NCBI GenBank assembly: GCA_902514295.1
Contig: CABXQE010000006.1
Span: 1 to 64,000, forward strand
Reading direction: 5' to 3'
Length of the DNA stretch: 64,000 nt
Source of the DNA: an uncultured SAR86 cluster bacterium
GTDB taxonomy: Bacteria; Pseudomonadota; Gammaproteobacteria; Magnimaribacterales; Magnimaribacteraceae
Part shown: positions 40,998 through 50,372 of the stretch, piece by piece
How positions within the stretch are numbered: the stretch's first letter is position 1
How the letters are laid out: each line of letters opens with the position of its first letter
Translations under genes and position numbers: made by a program
Notes under the pieces: generated by a model
The model's database searches: none
Told to the model about the DNA's origin: nothing
Seen by the model: only the letters and a program-made list of their open reading frames with translations

Positions 40998-42437
40998 TTA
41001 GTTCATAATATAAGTTGATTTAAAGCTTTGATAACTATCTACAGCTTCTGGGCCTAACTCTCGCCCTATTCCACTTCCTTTAACACCACCAAACGGTGCT
41101 CCTATAGAAGGCACGTAGCCATTAACTCCAACTGTGCCGCAATTAACTTTCTTAGCTACTTTTAAGGCATGTTCATTATTAGAGCTCCAAACAGACCCAC
41201 CAAGACCGAATTGAGAATCATTGGCCAAAGAAATTGCTTCTTCTTCTCCTTCGTAAGGAATAATAGACAATACTGGGCCAAATATTTCTTCTCTTGAAAT
41301 AACCGCATCATTAGCAACATCAGTAAACACTGTTGGTTCAACAAACCAGCCTCCCGGAGTATTTTTGGGACGCCCACCTCCTGCTATGAGCTTTGCTTCT
41401 TTTTTTCCAGTGGTGATATAAGCCTCAACACGTTCACGATGAGGCTCTGAAGCTAAAGGACCCATTTGAGTTTCTGGATCCATAGCATCTCCAATTACCA
41501 TAGCAGATGCTAATTCAGCAACGGCTTCAGAGATCAGCTTATATTGACTCTTTGGTGCTAATATTCGTGTCCCGTTGAAACAGGTTTGTCCATTATTAAG
41601 AAGACAGGCTGTTGGAACACCTTCAATAAAAGTATCAATATCTGCATCTTCAAGTACTATAGCAGCCGATTTTCCTCCTAACTCTAAAGTTACAGGTCTT
41701 AATAAACCTCCACAAGTTTCTGCAACCGACCTGCCTGCAGCACAAGATCCTGTAAAGGCAACTTTATCAACGTCTGGGTGAGACACGAGATAAGCACCTA
41801 CATCACGGTCAGCAGCTACCCAATTAAGGACCCCTGCCGGAACACCGGCTTCAAGTGCAGCCTCAGCCAGAATATAACTATCTAAAACCGTACCTGGAGA
41901 CGGCTTAATAACAAGAGTACAACCAGCAGCCATCGCAGGAGCAATTTTACTAATAGCCAAGGTAACAGGGAAATTCCATGGGACAATTGCAGCCACTACT
42001 CCGAAAGGAACTTTTTCAACCAAAGTTTCCTTACCCATTTGTGAAGGGCGTATATCCAAGTTGGTTTCAATATTATTTGCCTCTTCAACATAATACTGCA
42101 ATAAACCAGCAGAATATTGAGATTCAAATGCTGTACTCAGTCCAATCGGCATCCCATTTTGTGTACTAACCGTCTGAGCTAACTCATCACCGCGTTTCGC
42201 TAAAGCAGTGAGAAAACGTTTCATAATTTCAGCACGTTCACTAGCTTTGCTATTTGCCCATTCTCCACAATCAAAAGCAGCACGTGCAGCGAATACGGCA
42301 GCATCTATATCTGCATTAGATCCTTCTGGTGCCGTTGCTACGAATTCACCAGTTGATGCATTCATAACTTCAAATGTTTGAGCGGTTGATGGAGACACCC
42401 ATTCATTTCCAATAAAAAATTTATCTCTACTTTTCAT
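40998..42437 (-). CDS. aldehyde dehydrogenase (NAD(P)+)
   Basis: VPWNFPVTLAISKIAPAMAAGCTLVIKPSPGT, VTLELGGKSAAIV, NNGQTCFNGTRI, EEIFGPVLSI. Confidence 0.96.
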   Translation of the reverse strand: MKSRDKFFIGNEWVSPSTAQTFEVMNASTGEFVATAPEGSNADIDAAVFAARAAFDCGEWANSKASERAEIMKRFLTALAKRGDELAQTVSTQNGMPIGLSTAFESQYSAGLLQYYVEEANNIETNLDIRPSQMGKETLVEKVPFGVVAAIVPWNFPVTLAISKIAPAMAAGCTLVIKPSPGTVLDSYILAEAALEAGVPAGVLNWVAADRDVGAYLVSHPDVDKVAFTGSCAAGRSVAETCGGLLRPVTLELGGKSAAIVLEDADIDTFIEGVPTACLLNNGQTCFNGTRILAPKSQYKLISEAVAELASAMVIGDAMDPETQMGPLASEPHRERVEAYITTGKKEAKLIAGGGRPKNTPGGWFVEPTVFTDVANDAVISREEIFGPVLSIIPYEGEEEAISLANDSQFGLGGSVWSSNNEHALKVAKKVNCGTVGVNGYVPSIGAPFGGVKGSGIGRELGPEAVDSYQSFKSTYIMN

Positions 42438-42524
42438 TTTTTCTCCTTTTTTTCTCTTATTATAAAGTTCTATATTTATAGAAATTCTCTTAAAAATTAT
42501 GAATAATCTTAAGAAAAACTATAT

Positions 42525-43625
42525 TTACATTCGAACAATGGCTTTAATAGTTCTGCCTTTTTCTGAATCCTCGATAGCTTGATTAATATTTTCAAAATCG
42601 TAGAACTTAATTAAGCGATCAAAGGGAAACAGACCTTCTTCAAAATAGTTAATTAACTTAGGGATAAGGGTGTCTGGATAAGCAGACCCTTCAACAATCC
42701 CTATTAGTTTTCTCCCTCCGGTAAAGAAATGTAATTCGTTAAGCTCGATCTCAAAATCAGGTGGGCAAGCACCAAGGATTCCACAGGTGCCTCGTGGAGC
42801 CAGACATAAAACAGCATCACGAATTACATCTGGCAATCCAGTTGTGTCTAGAGCAGACATTACTCCGTGAGTAGTTAATTCAATTATTTTTTCTATTAAA
42901 TTTGTAGTCTTGTTTGGATTAAAGGCGTGTGTTGCTCCCAGTTCTAGAGCCATCTCTAGGCGATCATCATTTAAATCAACGGCAATAATAGTAGTGGCTC
43001 CTTGCATTTTCGCAGCCATTACTGACGACAATCCAACAGACCCAGTTCCAAAAACTAAAAAAGAGGACCTCTCTTTAACAGGAAGTGCATTAATAACGGC
43101 TCCAGCTCCGGTTAAGATGCCGCAACCAAGAGGCCCAAGCAAACTTAAATCTACATCTTTAGACACCTTTACAATATTTAACTCACGACAAAGAGAAAAG
43201 GTTGCGAAAGATGATTGCCCAAAAAAGTTACCATGTACTGGACTATTATCATTTGATAATGAGGTAGATCCATCTTCTCTTACAGCACCAAAGTTACGGG
43301 CCATAAATTCATAACAATAGGCAGGTTCTTTCTCAATACAGCTCTCACATGAACCACATGAATTGAAAGATAAAACCACATGGTCACCTGGTTTTACTTT
43401 AGAAACTTTAGACCCAATTTTCTCTACAACCCCCGCCCCTTCATGCCCTAAAGTAACAGGCAAAGGCACTGGAAGCATGCCAGCCTGGACTACGAGATCC
43501 GTATGACAGACACCAGAAGCAACTATGCGTACTAGAATTTCATCATCTCTAGGGTCTTCAATATCTAACTCCATCAATGATAATGGCTTTCCAATTTCAG
43601 TTACAACCGCTGCAAGAGTTTTCAT
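42525..43625 (-). CDS. zinc-dependent alcohol dehydrogenase (aryl/long-chain alcohol type)
   Basis: GVCHTDLVVQAGMLPVPLPVTLGHEGAGVVEKIG; structural Zn CGSCESC; GTGSVGLSSVMAAK. Confidence 0.94.
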   Translation of the reverse strand: MKTLAAVVTEIGKPLSLMELDIEDPRDDEILVRIVASGVCHTDLVVQAGMLPVPLPVTLGHEGAGVVEKIGSKVSKVKPGDHVVLSFNSCGSCESCIEKEPAYCYEFMARNFGAVREDGSTSLSNDNSPVHGNFFGQSSFATFSLCRELNIVKVSKDVDLSLLGPLGCGILTGAGAVINALPVKERSSFLVFGTGSVGLSSVMAAKMQGATTIIAVDLNDDRLEMALELGATHAFNPNKTTNLIEKIIELTTHGVMSALDTTGLPDVIRDAVLCLAPRGTCGILGACPPDFEIELNELHFFTGGRKLIGIVEGSAYPDTLIPKLINYFEEGLFPFDRLIKFYDFENINQAIEDSEKGRTIKAIVRM

Positions 43626-43688
43626 TAACGACCTCCGTATTAAATTAACAATCTATAGAAATTTTTATAATCTTTAGATTGCTATTAT

Positions 43689-43717
43689 ATGTTTATACTA
43701 TACTATTATATAAATAC
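43689..43717. promoter_or_regulatory. candidate TetR-family operator between ADH and tetR
   Basis: ATGTTTATACTATACTATTATATAAATAC, imperfect dyad; aligns without gaps to 37428-37456. Confidence 0.4.
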
Positions 43718-43864
43718 ATAGTAATAATTAAAATTCTATTACTATTTTCTTTAATAAAAAGTAATTTAATAAAAACAGGTTGAAAAGAATCCTGATATCC
43801 TTAGGTTTAGTTTTTAATTTCTTACTATTTCTTCACACTATAGAGATATAATAAAATTATATTA

Positions 43865-44479
43865 ATGAACAAAAATAGAAGATTACATCCAAAAGAGCGT
43901 CATGAGGAATTAGAAAAAATAATAATTGCTGCAGTTGCGCAGCATGGCATTTCAAGAGTAACTCACTCGCACGTAGCTGAATTAGCCAACGTTTCAGTAT
44001 CAACTGTACATTACTATTTTCACAAACGTAAACACCTTGTCGAATCAGCTATAAATCAAGTAGAAAAAATGCTTATTGATATGTTTGTAGTAAATCTTGA
44101 ACAAGAATCAATTCAAGCTGCTTTAACTGATTTAGCAGCTGCTTTTGTTAAAGAAGGCTTTGAGAACTCTGAATTGATAAAGGTATGGATGGATTGGAGC
44201 TCGGGTATTAATCAAGATGTCTGGCGAGACTATCAAGCTTTGCTTGTAAATCTTCATGGAATGGTTCGTAAAGTACTTGCAAGAGGTAAAAGAGAAAAAA
44301 TGCTACCAAAGGATTTTAATACTATGGCTGCAACTAGGCTTTATATAGGATCAGGACATACATTACAATTGATGATATTTGATGGGGCTAGTAAACGAGA
44401 TTTAGCTATCTTTCAGAATAATATGTTACGTGCAGTTTTTCATTCTGCTGATGTGATCCCAAGCAGCCCTTCAAACTAA
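43865..44479 (+). CDS. TetR-family transcriptional regulator
   Basis: N-terminal HTH IIAAVAQHGISRVTHSHVAELANVSVSTVHYYFHKRKHLVESAI; BetI-like C-terminus. Confidence 0.9.
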   Translation: MNKNRRLHPKERHEELEKIIIAAVAQHGISRVTHSHVAELANVSVSTVHYYFHKRKHLVESAINQVEKMLIDMFVVNLEQESIQAALTDLAAAFVKEGFENSELIKVWMDWSSGINQDVWRDYQALLVNLHGMVRKVLARGKREKMLPKDFNTMAATRLYIGSGHTLQLMIFDGASKRDLAIFQNNMLRAVFHSADVIPSSPSN

Positions 44480-44494
44480 AAAAAGTAGCGTTAG

Positions 44495-45703
44495 TTAATT
44501 TGATTCAGGTTCGAGTGCTGAATAAATTAAAGACCTTAGCTCTCTCCTTACTTGATAGGTAGAAGAAGGTAATAATTGCGTTAAAAAGATAACCAGCATG
44601 TCTTCTTTGGGGTTAATAAAGAAAACGGTGCTTGCGGCCCCACCCCAACCGTATTCTCCAATATCGCTCAAGGATTGAGACTTTGCAGGATCAAGCATTA
44701 CAGAAAACCCTAAACCGAAGCCAACACCAGCATAAGGTGTCTCACTAAAAGAAGATTCACTCATCTCTGTTAAGTCTTTTCCATCAGGGAGGTGGTTGGT
44801 AGCCATTAGCTCAATAGTTTTTCTACCTATTAGTCTTTTTCCATTAAACTCACCTTGATTAAGGATCATGGAAGTAAAGTTATAATAATCGGACATGGTT
44901 GAGAATAGCCCTCCTCCTCCAGAAAACATTTTGGTGCTTAAAAAGGGAGTCTTAAGCAATCTAGGTTCACCTTTAGAGTTATGCTCATAAAGAGACGCTA
45001 ATCTATCTAATTTATCTTCTGGGCAATTAAATCCTGTATCCACCATATCTAGAGGTTCAAAAATATTCTTTGCAAAGTATTCATCAAGTGGCATCCCAGA
45101 CATAACTTCCACTAAATGGCCTAGAACATCTGTCGCTACTGAATAATTCCATTTATCTCCCGGAGAAAACTCTAACGGTAGTTCTGACAATATATCGACG
45201 AATTCTTGCAGGTTGTTAGCTTGTTGAACTTTGGTTTTTCTGTAAGCAGCATCTACATTAGTTCTGTACATAAAATCATAAGTTAACCCGGACATATGAC
45301 TTAATAAATCTCTAATCGTCATGTGTCGCTTAGGCCTAGAAGTTAAAAAATTTGGATAGATTCCAGACTTATAAACCCTTAATTTCTTCCATGACGGTAT
45401 ATACCAGTGGACTGGATCATCTAACCTGAATTTACTTTTTTCATAAAGTTGCATGATAGAAATGCTAGTGACGGCCTTAGTCATGGAATAAATCCTAAAT
45501 ATTGCGTCTTCTTGCATAGGCTTCTTATTTTCTCTATCCATCAAGCCCAAGGAATCTAGATAAGCCACTTTTCCCTTTCTAGCAACTAATGTCATCGTAC
45601 CTATGTACTTTCCGTCTTTTACATAAGTCTCATCTAGATATGATCTAACGTTTTCTAAAACTGAAGAATCCAATCCAACAGATTCAGGGCTTACTACTTT
45701 CAT
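44495..45703 (-). CDS. serine hydrolase, beta-lactamase class C/esterase-like
   Basis: SMTKAVTS (SxxK), WNYSVATDVLG (YxN-type), GWGGAAST. Start moved from 45841 to ATG 45703. Confidence 0.88.
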   Translation of the reverse strand: MKVVSPESVGLDSSVLENVRSYLDETYVKDGKYIGTMTLVARKGKVAYLDSLGLMDRENKKPMQEDAIFRIYSMTKAVTSISIMQLYEKSKFRLDDPVHWYIPSWKKLRVYKSGIYPNFLTSRPKRHMTIRDLLSHMSGLTYDFMYRTNVDAAYRKTKVQQANNLQEFVDILSELPLEFSPGDKWNYSVATDVLGHLVEVMSGMPLDEYFAKNIFEPLDMVDTGFNCPEDKLDRLASLYEHNSKGEPRLLKTPFLSTKMFSGGGGLFSTMSDYYNFTSMILNQGEFNGKRLIGRKTIELMATNHLPDGKDLTEMSESSFSETPYAGVGFGLGFSVMLDPAKSQSLSDIGEYGWGGAASTVFFINPKEDMLVIFLTQLLPSSTYQVRRELRSLIYSALEPESN

Positions 45704-45835
45704 TTTTACTCTCCTAGATAAATAAGAATTTGATAAAGAAGTATTAAAACAGACACGCAAGAAACTGCAATTAAGTTTTAAGTGGATTAAAAAAAGATTA
45801 TTATTATGTAAGAGATAAATATACAAGGTATCAAA

Positions 45836-47548
45836 ATGCATGATTTAGTCATAAGAAACGGAAAAGTAGTAGACGGAAGCGGTGAAGAATCCTTTATGGG
45901 TGATATAGCTATAGATGGCGACCGAATTACTAAAGTGGGTCTAGTAGAGGATCAAGGGAAAGAAGAGATAGATGCAAAAGGACATCTAGTAACGCCAGGC
46001 TGGGTAGACATACATACTCACTACGATGGCCAAGTATGCTGGGACTCTTATTTAACTCCATCTTGCTGGCACGGCGTTACCACAGTGGTAATGGGTAATT
46101 GCGGAGTTGGCTTTGCTCCTGTTAAACCTGGAACCGAGGAGTTTCTTGTTCAATTAATGGAAGGTGTAGAGGACATACCTGGAACAGCACTACATGAAGG
46201 GGTAACTTGGGACTGGGAAAGCTTCCCAGAGTATCTTGATTCTATAGGTAAAAGGAATTACGCCATAGATGTAGGTGCCATGATCGGACATGGGCCAATT
46301 AGATCTTATGTCATGGGATACGATAGATGCCAAGGCAAAGAAGAGGCTACAGATATTGAGATAGAAAAAATGGCAGAGATAACCAAAGAAGCTATAGAAG
46401 CGGGTGCTCTTGGTTTTAGCACGTCTAGAACATACCTGCATAGAGACAAATTTGGTGAATACGTGCCAGGTACAGAAGCCAGCGCTAAAGAAATGAGAAA
46501 AATAGCCAATGCCATTGCTGATCTTGGAAAAGGCACTTTAGAAATTGTTTCAGACTGGATGGATAAAGATATTGAATTAGACTGGGTTAAAGAGTTCGTA
46601 GAAGAATCAGATAGAACTTTAACTTACGCTCAAACAAGCGGTGATCCCTTTGAAACCTGGAAATATTGTGAAGAAAATTTCTCAAAAGGAGTAAAGATTA
46701 GACCTCAATATAGCGGCAGACCTACGGGAATGCTATTTAGCCTAGAATCAACCGTACATCCTTTCATTGCGCATCCTAGTTATGCAGAAATTGCTGACAA
46801 GTCACTAGAAGAAAAAGTATCTAAGATGAGAGATGAGTCTTTTAAACAAAAAATCTTATCTGAAGAGCCTGCAGTTGATAAAAATCATATGATCTACACG
46901 CTAATGACATCGTTCGACAAACAGTTCCCTATGGACCATGTTCCTAACTATGAACCTCCAATTGAAGCCAGTATTGTGGGTATTGCAGAAAGCTCTGATA
47001 AACCAGTAATGGAAGTACTCTATGAAGAGCTTCTTAAAAACGATGGGAAGACTTTTATATGGGCTCCGTTTGGACCTTACCCAAATCATAACTTAGATTT
47101 TTATAAGATGATTATTGAATTTGAAAGTTCTGTTGCAGGACTTAGTGATGGAGGAGCGCATTGTGGCCTTATATGTGATGCCAGTATGCCAACATGGAAT
47201 ATATCTCATTGGAGTAAAGATAGAGAAAAAGGAGAAAAAATACCTTTGGAATTTGTTGTTAGAAAACAAACTAAAGAGACGGCAGAAACTTTTGGCTTAA
47301 TGGATAGAGGGCAAATTAAAGAAGGTTATATGGCTGATATAAACGTCATTGATTATGATAATTTGTGTGTTTTTAAACCTGAGATGGTCCATGATTTACC
47401 TACTGGAAGTAGAAGAATTATCCAAAAAGCTCAAGGCTATAAGGCCACAATTAAAAGTGGTGTTGTGACCTTTAAAGATGATGAAGCTACAGGAGCAATG
47501 CCTGGGTCTTTAATAAGAGGAGAACAAAGCCTACAAGCATCAGCTTAA
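45836..47548 (+). CDS. N-acyl-D-amino-acid deacylase-like amidohydrolase
   Basis: LVIRNGKVVDGSGEESFMGDIAIDGDRI, TPGWVDIHTHYDGQVCWD, GNCGVGFAPV, GLSDGGAHCG. Confidence 0.9.
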   Translation: MHDLVIRNGKVVDGSGEESFMGDIAIDGDRITKVGLVEDQGKEEIDAKGHLVTPGWVDIHTHYDGQVCWDSYLTPSCWHGVTTVVMGNCGVGFAPVKPGTEEFLVQLMEGVEDIPGTALHEGVTWDWESFPEYLDSIGKRNYAIDVGAMIGHGPIRSYVMGYDRCQGKEEATDIEIEKMAEITKEAIEAGALGFSTSRTYLHRDKFGEYVPGTEASAKEMRKIANAIADLGKGTLEIVSDWMDKDIELDWVKEFVEESDRTLTYAQTSGDPFETWKYCEENFSKGVKIRPQYSGRPTGMLFSLESTVHPFIAHPSYAEIADKSLEEKVSKMRDESFKQKILSEEPAVDKNHMIYTLMTSFDKQFPMDHVPNYEPPIEASIVGIAESSDKPVMEVLYEELLKNDGKTFIWAPFGPYPNHNLDFYKMIIEFESSVAGLSDGGAHCGLICDASMPTWNISHWSKDREKGEKIPLEFVVRKQTKETAETFGLMDRGQIKEGYMADINVIDYDNLCVFKPEMVHDLPTGSRRIIQKAQGYKATIKSGVVTFKDDEATGAMPGSLIRGEQSLQASA

Positions 47549-47553
47549 TTGAA

Positions 47554-48036
47554 ATGGATTTTACGACCCCAGACCTATCAGATGAAAACCCTGAGGCTTT
47601 AGCTTTAGAGCCTATTCTTTCAAATCTAGGTGGAAGGAAATCTTTTTACGGTCAAATTGAAACCCTCAAATGCCCTGATGATAATTCCTTTGTAAAAGAG
47701 CTTCTTAACTCAGAAGGTAACGGTAAAGTTCTGGTGGTTGATGCCAGTGCCATAAACACGGTCGCATTGCTTGGAGATATGATTGCAGAAGCGGGAGTAA
47801 ATAATAATTGGAGCGGTGTTGTTATCAACGGATACATAAGAGACGTGAATATTATTGGAACTTTAGATATAGGAGTTCAAGCCTTAGGCACTATGCCAGT
47901 TAGAAGCGCAAAGAAAAACCAGGGCGAGGTAGGGATAGATATTTCTTTTGGAGGACTAACCTTCCAGTCAGGTGATTACGTCTATGCTGACAGTAACGGT
48001 TTATTATTGAGTAAAAAAGAATTAGATCTCTCTTAA
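47554..48036 (+). CDS. RraA-like protein
   Basis: VLVVDASAINTVALLGDMIAEAGVNNNWSGVVINGYIRDVNII; VGIDISFGGLTFQSGDYVYADSNGLLL. Confidence 0.88.
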   Translation: MDFTTPDLSDENPEALALEPILSNLGGRKSFYGQIETLKCPDDNSFVKELLNSEGNGKVLVVDASAINTVALLGDMIAEAGVNNNWSGVVINGYIRDVNIIGTLDIGVQALGTMPVRSAKKNQGEVGIDISFGGLTFQSGDYVYADSNGLLLSKKELDLS

Positions 48037-49217
48037 ATAGATCTTAGTGCTTCCGTTATATCTCTTCTAGCAGCGTTCCAAGCAGGAAATACTCCGCCTA
48101 TTAATCCAACTATAAGAGCTAAACTCATTCCTTGCTGTACAACTTCTCCAGTAACTGCAAAAGCAAAAGCAGTTTGCGTAAATGAACCTCCGGCTAAGGT
48201 TGAGACGGTATAACCATTAAACAAGACAAAAGCTATACCTGCACCAAGTAGACCCCCTATTATTGCCAAGATCATTGCTTCGATCATCAAAGAGACAAGT
48301 ACTGTTGAACCTTTAAAGCCCAAAGCTCTTAATGTGCCTATTTCCACCAACCTAGTGGATACAGCGCTGTACATGGTGTTTAAGGCAGCAAATATAGCCC
48401 CTACTGCCATTATGTAACCCACCACTTGTCCAAATATCTTAATTAAATCTGAACCTGAAGCTTGGCTATCAAAAAAATCTAATTCAGTAAGAACTCGTAA
48501 CTCTAAACTTGGATAATTCTCTATATAAATACCAAGGTCATCAAAAGTGTCTTTATTTTCCAATCTAACGATGGCACTAGAAACACTACCTTCTCTCCTG
48601 AAAATGTTTTGAGTTATGGGTAGATCACCCCAAATCTCAGATTCGTGAACGTCTCCTCCTGTGCTGAAAATGCCAACCACAGTAACAAAGCCATCCCTTA
48701 CTTTTATTTGATCTCCTATTTCTACTCCATCATATTGATCATAAGCTCCTTTGCCTATAATCACTTCAGCCGTACCTGTATTAAAATTTCTTCCGTCTAT
48801 GATCTCCAGTTCAGGTCGAATTCTAAAACTGGTTGGTTGCACTCCTCTGAATGGAAGGTTGGAAGTTGATTCAGCCTCTTTCTTCTTTAAATCTATGATT
48901 GCATAAATTTCACCTGCAACAAGCGGATCTCCATTCTCTTCTTTTACTCCGGGAGAGTTTAGAATAATGTCTACTTCCTGCATTCCTAATCCACTACTTA
49001 GCTCAGAGCTAGAGCCATCTCTAAGGATGATAACCCTATCCTCTTGACCAGTATTTGAAATGGTTGAACTCAGCCCTTCCCCCATGGCTAAAAGCGAGAC
49101 CATTACTGCCACCGAACCTGCTATACCAACAATAATGACTATTGAAGCCCCTGAACGTTGGAGCACGCTCTGTAGATTCATTCTTGTTATGGATAAGACT
49201 TGTCTAATAAAACTCAT
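48033..49217 (-). CDS. ABC transporter permease (MacB/FtsX-type), paralogue 3
   Basis: N-terminal TM, periplasmic core domain, three C-terminal TMs (VEIGTLRALGFKGSTVLVSLMIEAMILAIIGGLLGAG). Confidence 0.9.
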   Translation of the reverse strand: MSFIRQVLSITRMNLQSVLQRSGASIVIIVGIAGSVAVMVSLLAMGEGLSSTISNTGQEDRVIILRDGSSSELSSGLGMQEVDIILNSPGVKEENGDPLVAGEIYAIIDLKKKEAESTSNLPFRGVQPTSFRIRPELEIIDGRNFNTGTAEVIIGKGAYDQYDGVEIGDQIKVRDGFVTVVGIFSTGGDVHESEIWGDLPITQNIFRREGSVSSAIVRLENKDTFDDLGIYIENYPSLELRVLTELDFFDSQASGSDLIKIFGQVVGYIMAVGAIFAALNTMYSAVSTRLVEIGTLRALGFKGSTVLVSLMIEAMILAIIGGLLGAGIAFVLFNGYTVSTLAGGSFTQTAFAFAVTGEVVQQGMSLALIVGLIGGVFPAWNAARRDITEALRSI

Positions 49218-49218
49218 A

Positions 49219-50370
49219 TTAATTTTTCCTTAAAGCATCTACTACGTTTAATCTCATGGCTGAGTAAGCTGGTAACAATCCAGAGATCGTAGCTGTTAAT
49301 AAAGCCAAAGCTATGGAACTTAAGACTATTGAAAATGGAAACTCTAACTGTCCGGCAAACGCGTAAGCCACGCCAGAGAAGAATGGGAATAAAGCGAAGG
49401 CAATCAACACTCCAATAGCAGCTCCTATCAGACAAAGGAATATGGATTCCATTAAAACAAATACCATTATTAGTGTATCTGGATATCCTATTGATTTGAG
49501 TACTCCTAATTCATTTGTTCTTTCTCGGACTGCCTGGCTCATTGTGTTTGCTGTTAATAAAAGAATAGTAAAAAAAGAGGCAGCCAAAACAGAATTAATG
49601 ATGAATCCAATATCTCCTACCTGTTCCGCAAACATTCTACTGAATGCCTCTTCTGTAGAAGTTTTAGTTTCATCAGGTGAATTAGCAAACAAAGCATCAA
49701 TATCTTTTGCAATATCTCCTGCTTCACTTGGGTCTCTTATTTTCACAGCAAATTGCCCTACTAAGCCTTTTTCAAAAGCTCTAGATTCATCAAAATATTT
49801 CCAATTGATGTAAGCTTCATCCTGCGCTCCACCGTTCGCATTAGTGAATGTTCCTACCAAATCAAACTCCCAGTTATTTGAGTTATCACTCTTGACCCAA
49901 ATATCTCCGATAATGGGTATTCTGTCTCCTATCTTCCATCCGTATTTCTCTGCTAAATCAGCCCCAGCAATCATTCCTTGTATATTTCGAGAAAAAGCCT
50001 CTCTACCGCCTTCACTTACAATATATTCAGGAAAAATATCAAAATAGCTTTCAGGCACAGGCCATTTTGGAAAGAAATTAGACCTATCAATGTAAGTTCC
50101 TCCAAACCATTGACGCCAAGCTACCTTATCAACACCTTCTAGTGCCTGTATTCTATTGGCATAAGCCATAGGCATGGCTTGTGTAAAAGAGAGCTTAGAA
50201 GAGACAACAAGTCTATCTTTTCCTGCGTAGTCAACTTCATTGGTAAAAGCTACAGCAACTGATCGTCCTAAAGAAAATAATAAAAAGGCAGTTGCAATAG
50301 AAGCAATGGTCATGAATGTTCTTATCCTCTTTCGAGTTAATGCAGCTCTTACTATTGTCCAATATTTCAT
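49219..50370 (-). CDS. ABC transporter permease (FtsX-type), paralogue 2
   Basis: RTNELGVLKSIGYPDTLIMVFVLMESIFLCLIGAAIGV; 383 aa like paralogue 1. Confidence 0.9.
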   Translation of the reverse strand: MKYWTIVRAALTRKRIRTFMTIASIATAFLLFSLGRSVAVAFTNEVDYAGKDRLVVSSKLSFTQAMPMAYANRIQALEGVDKVAWRQWFGGTYIDRSNFFPKWPVPESYFDIFPEYIVSEGGREAFSRNIQGMIAGADLAEKYGWKIGDRIPIIGDIWVKSDNSNNWEFDLVGTFTNANGGAQDEAYINWKYFDESRAFEKGLVGQFAVKIRDPSEAGDIAKDIDALFANSPDETKTSTEEAFSRMFAEQVGDIGFIINSVLAASFFTILLLTANTMSQAVRERTNELGVLKSIGYPDTLIMVFVLMESIFLCLIGAAIGVLIAFALFPFFSGVAYAFAGQLEFPFSIVLSSIALALLTATISGLLPAYSAMRLNVVDALRKN

Positions 50371-50372
50371 AA

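Noticed and set aside
31311-44495. Transposon or integrative element carrying the accessory block
   Set aside because: No transposase, integrase, tRNA target or flanking direct repeats were seen; acquisition is inferred only from composition and gene content.
44495-45703. AmpC-type resistance beta-lactamase
   Set aside because: Lacks a signal peptide and looks like the broad esterase/serine-hydrolase branch; genomic context is metabolic.
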